A DNA stretch of 64,000 nt from Croceicoccus ponticola (GCF_004004515.1 NZ_RXOL01000004.1:62001-126000), one strand, 5' to 3'; numbered from the stretch's first letter, positions 52,216 through 62,368 are shown. A program made the numbers and translations. Notes: generated from the letters alone by a model not told the origin.

Positions 52216-52515
52216 ATGACCCAAGTGAAGAAACCCCGCACGCGCAAATATGCGCGCCAGCTCTCCGAGACGGATGCGCCGGAAGCGCGATGCCGCACTG
52301 CCGCGAAGAACGCCAAACCCCAATCCAAGTCTGATACTCTCGTCGCGCTTCTCAGCCGAGGGGAAGGTGCCACACTCGATGACATGATCGCTGCCACCGG
52401 CTGGCTGCCGCATACGACACGCGCTGCACTGACCGGTCTTCGCAAGAAGGGTCATGACATCACCAGTGAGAAGGTTGATGGCGTACGCACATACCGCATA
52501 ATGGTGGCGGCGTGA
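52216..52515 (+). CDS. DUF3489 domain protein
   Basis: A 99-residue protein: a basic N-terminal arm (KKPRTRKYARQ) and a small winged-helix-like DUF3489 domain (TLVALLSRGEGATLDDMIAA, then TTRAALTGLRKKGHD). GGAGAA precedes the ATG. Its stop overlaps the GTG of the DUF2924 gene (GTGA). It is a paralogue of the protein at 33142-33384 and the first gene of a three-gene module. Confidence 0.85.
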   Translation: MTQVKKPRTRKYARQLSETDAPEARCRTAAKNAKPQSKSDTLVALLSRGEGATLDDMIAATGWLPHTTRAALTGLRKKGHDITSEKVDGVRTYRIMVAA

Positions 52516-52961
52516 GCAAACTGGACAGGGGCATCGCATCGATCACGGCGATGTCAGCTCGCGAACGCAAGGCCGAGTGGCGCAGGGTCTTCGAAACCCC
52601 TGCGCCACCGGCCTATAGTTCCGACATGCTGGCACGGGCACTGGCCTACCGACTGCAGGAGAAAGCGTCTGGCAGTCTCAGCAAGGCAGACCTTCGCCGC
52701 ATCGCTGCAATCGGCAGCAGTAGGGAAAGCGCTGCTTCGCCCTCGCCTTCGCTCAGGCCCGGCACCTGGCTTTCCCGCACGTGGCATGGCGAATCCCATC
52801 TCGTCATAGTGCTGGAGAACGGATTCGAGTATCGCGATGAACGATACTCCTCGCTGAGCGCGGTGGCGAAAAAGATCACCGGAGCGGCCTGGTCCGGTCC
52901 ACGCTTCTTCGGCCTTTCCAGCCCGCGCCTTAGCAAGCTCGGCATAACCGCGAATGGCTAA
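52512..52961 (+). CDS. DUF2924 domain protein
   Basis: A 149-residue protein matching the DUF2924 pattern: RERKAEWRRVFETPAPPAYS near the start, LARALAYRLQEKASGSLSKA in the middle, and a C-terminal half with RTWHGESHLVIVLENGFEYR and YSSLSAVAKKITGAAWSGPR. This family sits beside serine recombinases in many alphaproteobacteria and is of unknown function. GTG start overlaps the DUF3489 stop, and its end overlaps the recombinase start by 8 bp, so all three are translated as a unit. Confidence 0.87.
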   Translation: MSKLDRGIASITAMSARERKAEWRRVFETPAPPAYSSDMLARALAYRLQEKASGSLSKADLRRIAAIGSSRESAASPSPSLRPGTWLSRTWHGESHLVIVLENGFEYRDERYSSLSAVAKKITGAAWSGPRFFGLSSPRLSKLGITANG

Positions 52962-54624
52962 GGCACCTTCCCCCCGACTGCGCTGTGCAATCTACACCCG
53001 CAAGAGCACTGACGAAGGGTTGGACAAGGACTTCAACAGTCTCGATGCCCAGCGTGAGGCATGCGCTGCTTACGTAATGTCACAGCGGCACGAAGGATGG
53101 GTACTCCATCCTGATCCATACGACGACGGCGGTTGTACCGGCGGCAACATGGAGCGGCCCGGGCTCCAGCAGCTCCTCGATGACGTGAAGGCAGGGCTGG
53201 TCGATATCGTGGTCGTCTACAAGGTCGACCGCCTGACTCGCAGCCTCACCGACTTCGCCAGGATTGTTGAGGTGCTCGACGATGCGGGCGCCTCTTTCGT
53301 CAGTGTTACCCAGGAATTCAACACCACCAACTCGATGGGACGTCTCACGCTCAATGTTCTGCTTTCCTTTGCGCAGTTCGAACGCGAGGTAATCTCGGAG
53401 CGCATTCGTGACAAGGTTGCGGCATCGAAAGCCAAGGGCATGTGGATGGGCGGTCCGGTGCCACTGGGGTATCGGGTTGAGCACCGCAAGTTGATCGTTG
53501 CCCCCGAAGAGGCATCGGTCGTCAGCGAGATCATGCAGCGATATCTGGCTTGCGACACCGTTACCGAGCTACTCGCAGAGATGGAACAGGACGGCATCGT
53601 GACGGCCAGGCGCGCGCAGCGCGATGGCTCGATCCGTGGCGGCGTGCCTTTTCGTCGGGACGGCCTCATCAGCCTCCTGTCGAACCGCATCTACGTAGGC
53701 GAGATCGTCCACAAAGGAGCCAGCTATCGCGGCGAACATGAAGGGATCATCGATCGCGACCTGTTCGATCAGGTCCAGGCGAAGCTCGCAAGTCAGCCCA
53801 AGCCCCGGATCCAGTCCACGCGTCATCGTATTGTCAGTATGCTTGCCGGTATGCTTTACGATGATACCGGCAAGCCGATGGTGCCAACGCACACTCGCAA
53901 TCATGGCAGGCGATACCGCTATTACGTAACCAGGCCTAGCGAGGTCGGATCCGGGGTCGCGACGAGCCTGCCCGCTCCGGACCTCGAGGCTGCTGTCCGC
54001 ACCGCCTTGGCTGGCTATCTGTCCGACAGCGGAATGCTTCGCAAACTGGCCTCTGACCTTCCCACCCATCAGCTCGCAGCTTTGATCACCCATGCAGGCT
54101 ATCTCGCCGATGGTATCGTCAGCGCATCACCGTCAGACCTGCGAGAAGCCCTTCAGTCGCTTGGGTTCACGGCAACAATAAATCGGGACGGCGTATCCGC
54201 TTCGATCTGCCAATCAGCCTTGCTTCAGGGTGCGAGCATCGACGCTGACGACGGACATCGCATACCGATCGAAATTCCATACACCTTCGAGAACCATGGA
54301 CACGAGCAACGCCTACGTCTCGATCCCCTGCGGTCTGAACAAGCCAGGCTCGACGAGCAGCTGCTCGATCTGCTGGCTCGCGCCTTCAACGCCCGGGACC
54401 AGCTTCTGGCGATGGATGAAGTCCATGCCTCGTCGACCTCTGCTACCGAGATCCGCCACCTTCGGCGCATCGCGCGGGTCAGCTATCTCGATCCTGTGAT
54501 CATCAAGTCCTTCCTCGATGGCACCCAGCCACGCGATCTCACTTCGCGGAAACTCTGGCGGATCGGCACTCTGCCCATCGCCTGGCACGAACAGAAGTTC
54601 GCGCTTGGCTTCTCCACCAACTGA
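52954..54624 (+). CDS. Large serine recombinase
   Basis: A 556-residue site-specific recombinase. The resolvase domain (1-~150) has the catalytic S18 in YTRKSTDEG, the conserved VVYKVDRLTRS, and FEREVISERIRDK at the dimer helix. The 'recombinase' domain follows (about 165-270, GYRVEHRKLIVAPEEASVVS), and then a zinc-ribbon-like part without obvious cysteines. The length is normal for the group paired with DUF2924. It lies ~190 bp from a tRNA-Ala gene, so it may have mediated integration at that locus; no att repeat was found. Confidence 0.93.
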   Translation: MAKAPSPRLRCAIYTRKSTDEGLDKDFNSLDAQREACAAYVMSQRHEGWVLHPDPYDDGGCTGGNMERPGLQQLLDDVKAGLVDIVVVYKVDRLTRSLTDFARIVEVLDDAGASFVSVTQEFNTTNSMGRLTLNVLLSFAQFEREVISERIRDKVAASKAKGMWMGGPVPLGYRVEHRKLIVAPEEASVVSEIMQRYLACDTVTELLAEMEQDGIVTARRAQRDGSIRGGVPFRRDGLISLLSNRIYVGEIVHKGASYRGEHEGIIDRDLFDQVQAKLASQPKPRIQSTRHRIVSMLAGMLYDDTGKPMVPTHTRNHGRRYRYYVTRPSEVGSGVATSLPAPDLEAAVRTALAGYLSDSGMLRKLASDLPTHQLAALITHAGYLADGIVSASPSDLREALQSLGFTATINRDGVSASICQSALLQGASIDADDGHRIPIEIPYTFENHGHEQRLRLDPLRSEQARLDEQLLDLLARAFNARDQLLAMDEVHASSTSATEIRHLRRIARVSYLDPVIIKSFLDGTQPRDLTSRKLWRIGTLPIAWHEQKFALGFSTN

Positions 54625-54779
54625 CTTCACCCAATCCAAAGCGTGGTCACCAAAACCGCCACCTGAGAACCAGCCCATATTCTCGGCAGAAGCGCGCGGT
54701 CAGCGCGTCTCTTGACCACGCGGCGACGTAAACCATCGGCCCAAAGCGCCGGAAATACGGGGATATTCTGGGAGAACGG

Positions 54780-54803
54780 TCGAGGCGTCTCTCGACGCCT
54801 CGA
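54780..54803 (-). terminator. Hairpin downstream of tRNA-Ala
   Basis: A 10-bp perfect inverted repeat (TCGAGGCGTC / GACGCCTCGA) with a TCTC loop, 14 bp past the tRNA 3' end on the tRNA's strand. There is no T-run, so termination is only probable. It could instead belong to a recombination site. Confidence 0.5.
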
Positions 54804-54817
54804 TACCTAGGACTGGG

Positions 54818-54893
<76 letters not shown>

Positions 54894-54984
54894 GTTCCAG
54901 TCGTTTGCCCATCCGGGCGAGGCGCGCTGTTAGCAGTCGGCACGCGTGAGTAAAAGCCAAAACGATCGCCGCTCCGCCCCAGCC

Positions 54985-55788
54985 TTAAGAGCCGGTTTCG
55001 GTCACACCAGCGCCCGCGACCGGCATCGGCGCAGGGATTGTCACCGGCATTGTCACCGGCGCGCCCGGACCATACGGCACATCGGCCGAAGGCTGGAGCG
55101 GATTGGAGCTAGGCCGACGATAGGGCACGCCATAGGTCGCAAAATAGCTGGCATCCCATGCCGTGGCCGCGATCCGGAATGCCTCGTACTCCGTGAAGAA
55201 TTGGAGGAATACGGTTTCGAGCTGGGGCAACAGAGTGGCCGCCGCGACATCGAGATTGCCGTTCCCCACCGCCATCAGTTCAGTGCTGACATTGAACGCC
55301 GCGGCGCAAAAGCGGGGCAGAACCGGCGGCATGGCGAAATAGTTGTAAACCTGCGTCATATAGCGGTCGCGCACGTCCTTGTAGCCGGGACCGTACTTCT
55401 GACGAAATTCGCTATCGAGAGCGCGGTTGGTGGCCGACAGTTCGCGTGCGTGCCCTTTCAGGAATTCGCCATACCGTTCGGCCATGACCAGATGGTCCGC
55501 GCCCTGGCAATTGAGCGCCGCGACGTTGTAGGCCGAACGCAGGTTCCAGGTCGTCTGGGCAGAGGTGAGCCCTGTATTTACCGTCTGGCGCACGCCGAAG
55601 GCATCGATTGGCGGCACGGCAAGATTTTCCTGCGCGTAGCCGGGCGCAAGCGGGCGGGCCGGAAATGCCTCAACCACCGGCGGCGGCGGGGGAGGCGGAG
55701 CGGGAGGCGGCGGCGGCGTACAGCCCGACAAGGCCGCGATGCCCGCCAAGGCACAAATCTGGACAATTTTCACGACCTTGGTTGCCAC
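54985..55788 (-). CDS. Proline-rich lipoprotein of unknown function
   Basis: About 267 residues. A signal peptide with lipobox LSGC is followed directly by a run of prolines and VVEAFPARPLAPGYAQENLA. The body is mostly helical with a few cysteines, and the C-terminus is Pro/Val-rich. I do not recognise a family. The start is uncertain: GTG at 55788 or 55773 gives a good signal peptide, and ATG at 55836 gives a longer N-terminus. It stands alone between tRNA-Ala and the BI-1 gene. A role in the cell envelope is likely from the lipobox only. Confidence 0.7.
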   Translation of the reverse strand: MATKVVKIVQICALAGIAALSGCTPPPPPAPPPPPPPVVEAFPARPLAPGYAQENLAVPPIDAFGVRQTVNTGLTSAQTTWNLRSAYNVAALNCQGADHLVMAERYGEFLKGHARELSATNRALDSEFRQKYGPGYKDVRDRYMTQVYNYFAMPPVLPRFCAAAFNVSTELMAVGNGNLDVAAATLLPQLETVFLQFFTEYEAFRIAATAWDASYFATYGVPYRRPSSNPLQPSADVPYGPGAPVTMPVTIPAPMPVAGAGVTETGS

Positions 55789-55991
55789 CGCTATTGGCCC
55801 TCTTTCCCGAACTTCGAATATCCAGCCACTTTGCACGAAGTTTGCTTGCGGCAGGATTAAGACACAGCCCCAAGGGGCAAAGACAGTTCATGCATCGATG
55901 ATCGATCGCGCGCATCAGCACGTCCTCCACCATCCACAGGGAAAGTTGACGAGACGACATGAAATTGCCGACGAACCGCATGAATTCAGAC

Positions 55992-56026
55992 AAAAAAACG
56001 CCCGGCGCGGACAAACCGGCCGGGCG
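55992..56026 (-). terminator. Rho-independent terminator of the BI-1 gene
   Basis: On the minus strand, GCGCCCGGCCG and the complementary CGCCGGGCG form a G+C-rich stem followed by seven T residues, 48 bp after the BI-1 stop. Confidence 0.85.
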
Positions 56027-56073
56027 CTTCGGATCCGCTGGCTGGCCCGATAGGACCAGCCATTTGGCAATGA

Positions 56074-56832
56074 TCAGTCGCGCTGGCCCATGAACGCGAG
56101 CAGGAACTGAAACATGTTGATGAAGTCCAGATACAGCGTCAGCGCGCCCAAAATCACGGCCTTCCCAAGGAAGTCACTGCCGGCAAGGTGATAATACTGC
56201 GCCTTCAGACGCTGCGTATCATATGCCGTCAGGCCCGCGAAGATAAGGACGCCCAGAAAACTGATCGCCCACTGCAGAGCGCTGCTCTGCAGGAAGATGT
56301 TGATCACCATAGCGATCAGCAAGCCGATGACGCCCATGATGAGGAAGCTGCCGAGGCCCGACAGATCCTTCTTCGTGGTGTAGCCAAACAGAGAGAGGCC
56401 GGCAAAGGCGCCAGCCGTTGCGAAGAACGTCGCCGCGATCGAAGCCCCGGTATAGACGAGGAAGATCGTCGACATGCTGATGCCCATCAGAACCGCAAAG
56501 GACCAGAACAGTATCTGCAGTGTACCTTGCGAAAAGCGGTTCGCGCCAAAGCTCATCGCAAAGACGATGCCCAGCGGTGCGAAGATGAACAGGAACATCA
56601 GCGGCGAGCTGATGATCGCCAGCCCGAATGCCGTGTTGGCCATCGCGATTGCGACGAGGCCAGACAACAGCACGCCCGATGCCATGTAGTTGTAGATCGA
56701 CAGCATGTACTTGCGCAGGCCCGCGTCGAAGCCGGCCCGCGTGCTGGGCACGCTCGGATTAAGGCCCGGAGCCGCGCCGAAGCCCGCCTGAGCGTTCCTG
56801 CTCGAGGGCTGGGGGTCGTTCCAGTTTGCCAT
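56074..56832 (-). CDS. Bax inhibitor-1/YccA family membrane protein
   Basis: A 252-residue protein with seven transmembrane helices after a ~38-residue polar N-terminus. Characteristic segments are LRKYMLSIYNYMASGVLLSG, FGANRFSQGTLQILFWSFAV, LTAYDTQRLKAQYY (the Asp-containing BI-1 motif) and LGALTLYLDFINMFQFLL. Family members (YbhL/YccA type) are linked to membrane protein quality control or ion leak. Single-gene unit with its own terminator. Confidence 0.94.
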   Translation of the reverse strand: MANWNDPQPSSRNAQAGFGAAPGLNPSVPSTRAGFDAGLRKYMLSIYNYMASGVLLSGLVAIAMANTAFGLAIISSPLMFLFIFAPLGIVFAMSFGANRFSQGTLQILFWSFAVLMGISMSTIFLVYTGASIAATFFATAGAFAGLSLFGYTTKKDLSGLGSFLIMGVIGLLIAMVINIFLQSSALQWAISFLGVLIFAGLTAYDTQRLKAQYYHLAGSDFLGKAVILGALTLYLDFINMFQFLLAFMGQRD

Positions 56833-56993
56833 TGTCGTTCAAAGCTCCTCTGTGGCCCTCACAAGGCGGGGCCGTCGCGAGCAATATCGCAATCGAACGC
56901 GGTAAATTCAAGGAAAACCGGACATGAGCAGAATCGGATCAAATCGCTCCAAACAAAGGAAAACAACGCGTTAACCCTTTGTCGCGATTGGTA

Positions 56994-57803
56994 TCAGTCT
57001 TTTTTGCGGGCCTCAGCCGACATTTCCGCGCTTCGCTCAGCGGCATCACGCAACGTATCGGTTACCAACTTGAGCAAGCGATCGTCCGCATCCAACGTGC
57101 GAAGACCCGCCTCCGTCACCCCGCCAGGCGATGCAACCCTGCGCGCCAATTCCGCCGGGGCGTGCTCGCTCGCCAACGCCAGCGCAGTCGCGCCATCCAC
57201 CGTGGCGATCGCCAGCCGACGCGCCTGATCCTCCGGCAGGCCAAGGTCGGTTGCCGCCGCGCCAAGCGCATCGATAAATCGATAGACAAACGCTGGCCCC
57301 GATCCGGCGAGCGCGGTGACGAGGTCGAACCTGTCTTCGCCGATCCACTCGCCCTGCCCCAAGGGCATCATCAGCGCATCGACCATCGCGACCCGTTCCG
57401 CAGACACGCCATCGCCTGCCAGCGCGACCGGCGACTTTCCCAGCGCGGCGGACAAGTTCGGCATCACACGCACCACCGCGCCCGCTCGCGGAAAACGAGC
57501 CGCCAGCGTCGCCAATTCGACCCCGGCCAAGAGTGAAAGCAGCACGGTTTGCGGACCCATGACCGGCTCGATCGTGGGAACTGCATCAATCAGCCCCTGT
57601 GGTTTGATGGCCAACAATACGACGTCAAACGTCTCGTCCGGTACCGTGCGCAGCAAGCGAACGCCGTCGGGCACAGCGTCGACATATGGGTCGACGACAG
57701 TGAAATTTTCGCCCGCCATGCCGCCGCGCAGCCAGCCGGCCAGCATCGCGCCACCCATGTTGCCGCAACCGACCAGCAGCATCTTTTGCGGAAGTCCGGC
57801 CAC
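56994..57803 (-). CDS. proC: Pyrroline-5-carboxylate reductase
   Basis: A 269-residue enzyme for the last step of proline biosynthesis (P5C plus NAD(P)H to proline). The N-terminal dinucleotide loop VGCGNMGGAMLAG, VLLAIKPQ, and the C-terminal substrate-binding helix region (LAGSGPAFVYRFIDALGAAA; SPGGVTEAGLRTLD) are all present. GTG start with GAGG 8 nt upstream; it follows the YbjN-domain gene by 3 bp and is co-transcribed with it. Usual length. Confidence 0.95.
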   Translation of the reverse strand: MAGLPQKMLLVGCGNMGGAMLAGWLRGGMAGENFTVVDPYVDAVPDGVRLLRTVPDETFDVVLLAIKPQGLIDAVPTIEPVMGPQTVLLSLLAGVELATLAARFPRAGAVVRVMPNLSAALGKSPVALAGDGVSAERVAMVDALMMPLGQGEWIGEDRFDLVTALAGSGPAFVYRFIDALGAAATDLGLPEDQARRLAIATVDGATALALASEHAPAELARRVASPGGVTEAGLRTLDADDRLLKLVTDTLRDAAERSAEMSAEARKKD

Positions 57804-57806
57804 GTC

Positions 57807-58313
57807 TCAGGCCTCGCCCGCTGCGTCGATCAGCGCGCCGGCCAAAGCCTCGGACGCGCTGCGGCCACCCCAAAGGACGAACTGAAACGCAGGGTAGAAC
57901 CGATCACACTCCTCGACTGCGTGTTCGACCGCCATCTGCGCCTGGCTGATCGAGAGCAGGCCGTCATCGCCCAACATGAGGCCATGGCGGTAAAGGAGGA
58001 CCGAGCCCGACGACCACAGATCGAAATGCCCCAGCCACAGCTGTTCGTTGACGAGGCTCATCAGCTCGAACATCTGCGTGCGCTTGTCGTCGGAAACGCG
58101 CACTTCGGGCAGGCACAGCAATTGCAAAACGTTGTCTTCGCGCCGCCAGATCGCGCGGAGCTGGTACTTGGCCCAGGCGCCCTGCACCTCACCCGAAACC
58201 TCGTCCTCTCCGATCAGTTCGTATGGCCAGCCGCGCGCCTCGAACAAAGCAACGAGCATGTCGACCGGCGCTGCGTCATCGTCGCGCTGCTCTTCTTGCT
58301 GGCCTGTTCTCAT
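57807..58313 (-). CDS. YbjN-domain protein
   Basis: A 168-residue acidic protein of the YbjN family (DMLVALFEARGWPYELIGED; LLCLPEVRVSDDKRTQMFEL; EHAVEECDRFYPAFQFVLWG). The fold is type III secretion chaperone-like and the function is not well defined. In alphaproteobacteria it is very often next to proC, as here (3 bp apart), so operon linkage is conserved. ATG at 58313. Confidence 0.92.
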   Translation of the reverse strand: MRTGQQEEQRDDDAAPVDMLVALFEARGWPYELIGEDEVSGEVQGAWAKYQLRAIWRREDNVLQLLCLPEVRVSDDKRTQMFELMSLVNEQLWLGHFDLWSSGSVLLYRHGLMLGDDGLLSISQAQMAVEHAVEECDRFYPAFQFVLWGGRSASEALAGALIDAAGEA

Positions 58314-58491
58314 GGCTATCCGTCCGTCGTTGAAGTTGTCGTCGATCCCGTCGCCTTCATGAATCGTCAGTGCCGGTTAGCACAATCCGCCAGCCGCAAG
58401 CCGGTGGGCATAAGTGCACAGGATTGTTCGTAGCTTGTGGACAAGGCCGGTATTGGCTGGGGAAAGAGGCCTGTCCCTCGAACTTCGGGCG

Positions 58492-59391
58492 CTACCTCGA
58501 TCCCCCGGACCGCTGCATCTGATCGGTGCGCGGCGCTGGCGAAATTTGAACCCCGCCGGGAAATGCGGGGAATAGGCCAAGGTTGGCCGCCGCCGCCTGC
58601 TGCGCCCGTGACAACCGCGGTATCGTGTCCATATACGGGCCGATCTGTGCTGCGAGGTCGGGCGGCAGTATCCGATCGAGCACTGCGCGCGCTTCGGCCG
58701 GACGACCATCGATCGCCAACATGAAGGCGTGTGTGCGCCATGCCGCGCGGTCCTGCACGTTCAGCAGCGGGCGCAACATCGCATCGCCGGTCGCAAAATC
58801 GCCGATGATCGCCAGGCTCAGCGCATAGCGACGCGAGATTTCGTCGTCGGGCGACTGTCGCCGCGCCAATCCATAATAGTACTGGGCTGATGGCTGGTCG
58901 CCAATCAGGTCGTAACCGAGCGCACGGTCGGCAACGAACGGCCCCTCTCCCGCCCCTGCCTTGTCCGCCTCGCCGAACAGCAGCAGCCCCTCACGCGGGC
59001 GGCCGCGATGCACCTCGATCGCACCCCGCGCGGCGGTGACGATCGGGTCGCCCGGGGACAATTGTTGGGCACGCAAGGCGTAGGATGCGGCCATGTCGAC
59101 CATCCCAACTCGCATCGCGGCCTGAATCGCGTCGCGCAGCGCGGCGACATCGCCGGGGTTGCGCATCAATCTTGCCCGCGCATCTTCCAGCGCGCGCTCG
59201 CTGGTCCCCGGGACCGAGCGCACCGCCTGTGCCATGGCTGGCGCGGCCAAGAGCGTACATGCCAGCACAAACGCCGCCGCGAGCCGGACTATCGATCCGG
59301 ACCCGCAGCGGCGTCCTGTTTTGCCGGCGTTTGCGTCAGCGGTTATGACGGCCGAGGAAGCGCGGAATATTGAGGGCCGCACCATCGTCAT
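58492..59391 (-). CDS. Exported TPR protein downstream of ftsZ
   Basis: Up to 299 residues: a hydrophobic signal segment ([20 protein letters not shown], about residues 35-54) followed by TPR-like helices ([40 protein letters not shown]). The only in-frame ATG or GTG codons before the signal segment are at 59391, 59385 and 59382, inside the 3' end of ftsZ, so the genes overlap by about 50 bp unless a rare start is used. The product is probably periplasmic. Its link with division is suggested only by position. Confidence 0.75.
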   Translation of the reverse strand: MTMVRPSIFRASSAVITADANAGKTGRRCGSGSIVRLAAAFVLACTLLAAPAMAQAVRSVPGTSERALEDARARLMRNPGDVAALRDAIQAAMRVGMVDMAASYALRAQQLSPGDPIVTAARGAIEVHRGRPREGLLLFGEADKAGAGEGPFVADRALGYDLIGDQPSAQYYYGLARRQSPDDEISRRYALSLAIIGDFATGDAMLRPLLNVQDRAAWRTHAFMLAIDGRPAEARAVLDRILPPDLAAQIGPYMDTIPRLSRAQQAAAANLGLFPAFPGGVQISPAPRTDQMQRSGGSR

Positions 59392-60835
59392 CGTTGTCGT
59401 CCTGGCTCTGTCCTTCGGGCTGGGAGCGCGACAGGCTGGCCATGCGTTCGAACAGGGTGCTGCCGCCCGATTGCGGTGCCGCCGATGGAGCCACTGCCGG
59501 TTGAGCGACAGGCGCCTGAGCCACGACAGGCCGGGTCAGTTCGTCGTTGGCGGTCGCCGGATGCCAGCCACCCGTCGCTGCGACGCGCGGCGAAGCGGCT
59601 TCGAAATCGCCGCCGAGCAGCAATTCGTCGGACTGGGCGGCTGCAGGCTGAGGTGCAGCGCGCGTTTCGGCCTCTTCACTCAGTTCCAGCGGGAGATCGA
59701 ACGGTTCTGCGTCAAAGCCGCCGGTAGCGGCAACATTACCCGTTGCCGCATCATTGAACGAAGGAGCTTCCACGGGATTGGCCGCAGGAACCATGCCGGG
59801 GCGCATCGGGGCGCGGCCCGAACCCAGCGAGAACGGCTGTGCGCCTTGCGAGACCTGAACCTGCTCGGCCGTATGATCGATGCCGGTCGCGACGACCGAA
59901 ACGCGGATCTTGCCCGCAAGATCGGGATTGAAGGCAGAGCCCCAGATGATGTTCGCGTCAGGATCGACGAGCTCGCGGATGTGGTTCGCGGCTTCGTCGA
60001 CCTCCATCAGGCGCATGTCTTCGCCGCCGATGATCGACACGATGACGCCCTTTGCGCCCGCCATCGACACGCCGTCGAGCAGCGGGTTGGCGATCGCCTT
60101 TTCGGCAGCTTCCAACGCGCGGTTTTCACCTTCCGCTTCGCCGGTGCCCATCATCGCCTTGCCCATTTCGCCCATGACCGAACGCACGTCGGCGAAATCG
60201 AGGTTGATGAGGCCCGGCATCACCATCAGATCGGTGATCGAACGAACGCCCTGTTGCAGCACTTCGTCGGCGAGGCCGAAGGCCTCCTTGAAAGTAGTGT
60301 CGGGGCTGGCGACCAGGAACAGGTTCTGGTTGGGGATGACGATCAGGGTGTCGACGTGCTTTTGCAGTTCTTCGATGCCCGCATCGGCGCTGCGCATCCG
60401 GCGCGAACCTTCGAACATGAAGGGCTTGGTCACGACGCCGACGGTCAACACGCCCTTTTCACGCGCCGCCTTGGCGATGACGGGGGCCGCACCGGTGCCG
60501 GTGCCGCCGCCCATGCCGGCGGCGATGAAGCACATGTGGACGCCGTCGAGCATCCGGTCGAGTTCGTGCATCGTTTCTTCTGCCGCCGCACGACCCACTT
60601 CGGGCCGCGATCCCGCGCCAAGGCCCTGCGTGATTTCAGGGCCGAGCTGGATGCGGTCTTCCGCGATGGAATTGTTCAATGCCTGCGCGTCGGTGTTGGC
60701 GACGACAAAGTCGACGCCTTCGATCTGCGCGCGGATCATGTTGGCGATGGCGTTGCCACCCGCGCCGCCGACACCGATGACGGTGATGCGCGGCCGCAGT
60801 TCTTCAACTGCCGGTGGACCGATATTGATGCTCAT
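59336..60835 (-). CDS. ftsZ: Cell division protein FtsZ
   Basis: A 499-residue tubulin-like GTPase that forms the Z-ring. It has [13 protein letters not shown] near the N-terminus, the tubulin signature [13 protein letters not shown], and the T7-loop region [12 protein letters not shown] long low-complexity linker rich in Pro, Ala, Gln and Glu (about residues 325-485) precedes the C-terminal peptide [13 protein letters not shown], which binds FtsA. The long linker is usual in Sphingomonadales and other alphaproteobacteria. It is separated from ftsA by a gene on the opposite strand. Confidence 0.97.
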   Translation of the reverse strand: MSINIGPPAVEELRPRITVIGVGGAGGNAIANMIRAQIEGVDFVVANTDAQALNNSIAEDRIQLGPEITQGLGAGSRPEVGRAAAEETMHELDRMLDGVHMCFIAAGMGGGTGTGAAPVIAKAAREKGVLTVGVVTKPFMFEGSRRMRSADAGIEELQKHVDTLIVIPNQNLFLVASPDTTFKEAFGLADEVLQQGVRSITDLMVMPGLINLDFADVRSVMGEMGKAMMGTGEAEGENRALEAAEKAIANPLLDGVSMAGAKGVIVSIIGGEDMRLMEVDEAANHIRELVDPDANIIWGSAFNPDLAGKIRVSVVATGIDHTAEQVQVSQGAQPFSLGSGRAPMRPGMVPAANPVEAPSFNDAATGNVAATGGFDAEPFDLPLELSEEAETRAAPQPAAAQSDELLLGGDFEAASPRVAATGGWHPATANDELTRPVVAQAPVAQPAVAPSAAPQSGGSTLFERMASLSRSQPEGQSQDDNDDDGAALNIPRFLGRHNR

Positions 60836-61270
60836 GAACGTCTCCGCAAAATCGCTGCGTCCAGCGTGCCCCCGAAATTAACCCCTATGTGCCACAGATC
60901 GATTCGGCGGAGCAAAGGCTTTGCGGCGATTTCCACACTTGTCGTCGGCTTTTCGCCCCGGTGCGGCGAGCTTTTGCCAATAAGGTGACAAAGGAGACAC
61001 CGTGTCACCCGCGCCCTGCCCCGAAATCCCAAGGATTTACGCTGGTTTGGGCGAGGAGCGTCATGGTGACAGATGGGCGAGCGATACGTCATGGCGCGAT
61101 GATGGCGGCGCGCAGACCTGTAGGAAAATCAAATCCGGACCGCCGCAGAAAAGACACGCGCCCTTGCCAGAAGTTACCCGGCCAAAAGTTACCCTGTTTG
61201 ACTCCGCTACCGGTGATGGCCAACGTCGGCGGCGGGTCGCCGATCGCACATCGCGGGGGCGAAGGCGAAT
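60836..61270. other. Divergent intergenic region, ftsZ / acyltransferase
   Basis: A 435-bp region between the ftsZ start and the divergent acyltransferase gene. No convincing coding sequence. It must contain the ftsZ promoter, since ftsZ cannot be reached by read-through from ftsA across the oppositely oriented gene. I could not place a promoter or a DnaA/CtrA-type site with confidence. Confidence 0.55.
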
Positions 61271-62368
61271 ATGGGCACGGCAACGACGCGCGGGGCGGGG
61301 TATATCACCCACCTCCACGCATTCAGAGGCATTGCGATCATCCTGATCGTCGGTGCGCACGCGCTTTCGATGACCTTCTGGAAGCTGGGCGTGCATTCCC
61401 GGCCCAACCCCGACATGGTTCTTCTCGCTCTGTGCGAGACGATCGCCCACAACAGCACGATCTTCTTCGCGCTGATTTCCGGCCTGCTGTTTTCGGTGAT
61501 CCTTGCGGGGCGCGGCTGGTCGCGCTTTTTCAAGAACAAATTCCTGAACGTCATCCTGCCCTATTGCCTGTTCAGCGTGCTGTTCACGATGTTCAACTGG
61601 CACTTCATCAATGGGTTACAGGTGTTTTCAGGCAGCCCAGTCGAATTTGTCAGTGAAAGCGGGATCAACATCCTGTGGGGTCGGGCAGCAGCGCATTTCT
61701 GGTATATTCCGGTGCTCGCCGTCCTGTTCCTGCTCACCCCGGCGCTCAGCTGGCTGATGGATCGCCGATGGGCCCTGGCTGCGCTGGCCGTCATGCTGAT
61801 CGCGCCGATGTTCGTGTCCCGAACGTTTCCCGACAATTCGGTCCAGAACGTGATCGTGTTCCTTGCGCCCTACACTTTCGGGATTTGGCTGGGCGCGCGG
61901 TACGAGGACCGGATCGCGATGGTGCAGCGTCTGGCGGTTCCGCTGACGGTGGTGACCGCGCTGGCCAGCGTCGCGACGTTCGCCCTGTTCTATTTCGAAT
62001 ACGGACCGCTGATGGTCGCGTGGGAGGATCCGGAAGGCCCGATCAACTGGTTCGAAACGGCGAGCTACGTTCAGAAGATGGCGCTTGCCTGCATTGTGCT
62101 GCTGTGGCTGCGGTCACGCGGCGAATGGATGCCGCGCTGGCTGGATTTGCTCGCGGTGAACGCCTTTGCGATATATTTCATCTATTTTTTCATGCTGATG
62201 ACGTTCTACGAACTGGTCAATCAGGTGGTGACAGCGCCGCCACCGCCGTTGATCGCGGGGCTTGTGGCATTGGCGGTGTGGGCAGGCGTGCTGGCGCTAT
62301 GCGTCGGCATATCCGTGACCATGCAGAAACTTCTCGGTCACCGTTCGCGGATGATCATCGGGGCCTGA
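61271..62368 (+). CDS. Acyltransferase 3 family membrane protein
   Basis: A 365-residue membrane acyltransferase with about ten transmembrane helices. The N-terminal motif YITHLHAFRGIAIILIVGAH holds the R of the family's FRG element and the His in TM1. The pattern ILWGRAAAHFWYIPVLAVLF is typical of acyltransferase-3 proteins, which O-acetylate or succinylate surface polysaccharides. It lies between ftsZ and ftsA on the opposite strand, 19 bp from the ftsA 3' end. Target unknown. Confidence 0.9.
   Translation: MGTATTRGAGYITHLHAFRGIAIILIVGAHALSMTFWKLGVHSRPNPDMVLLALCETIAHNSTIFFALISGLLFSVILAGRGWSRFFKNKFLNVILPYCLFSVLFTMFNWHFINGLQVFSGSPVEFVSESGINILWGRAAAHFWYIPVLAVLFLLTPALSWLMDRRWALAALAVMLIAPMFVSRTFPDNSVQNVIVFLAPYTFGIWLGARYEDRIAMVQRLAVPLTVVTALASVATFALFYFEYGPLMVAWEDPEGPINWFETASYVQKMALACIVLLWLRSRGEWMPRWLDLLAVNAFAIYFIYFFMLMTFYELVNQVVTAPPPPLIAGLVALAVWAGVLALCVGISVTMQKLLGHRSRMIIGA

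Noticed and set aside
51724-54624. A complete prophage or integrative element
   Set aside because: A recombinase and two small DUF genes are present, but no capsid, tail, packaging, replication or conjugation genes and no att repeats were seen.
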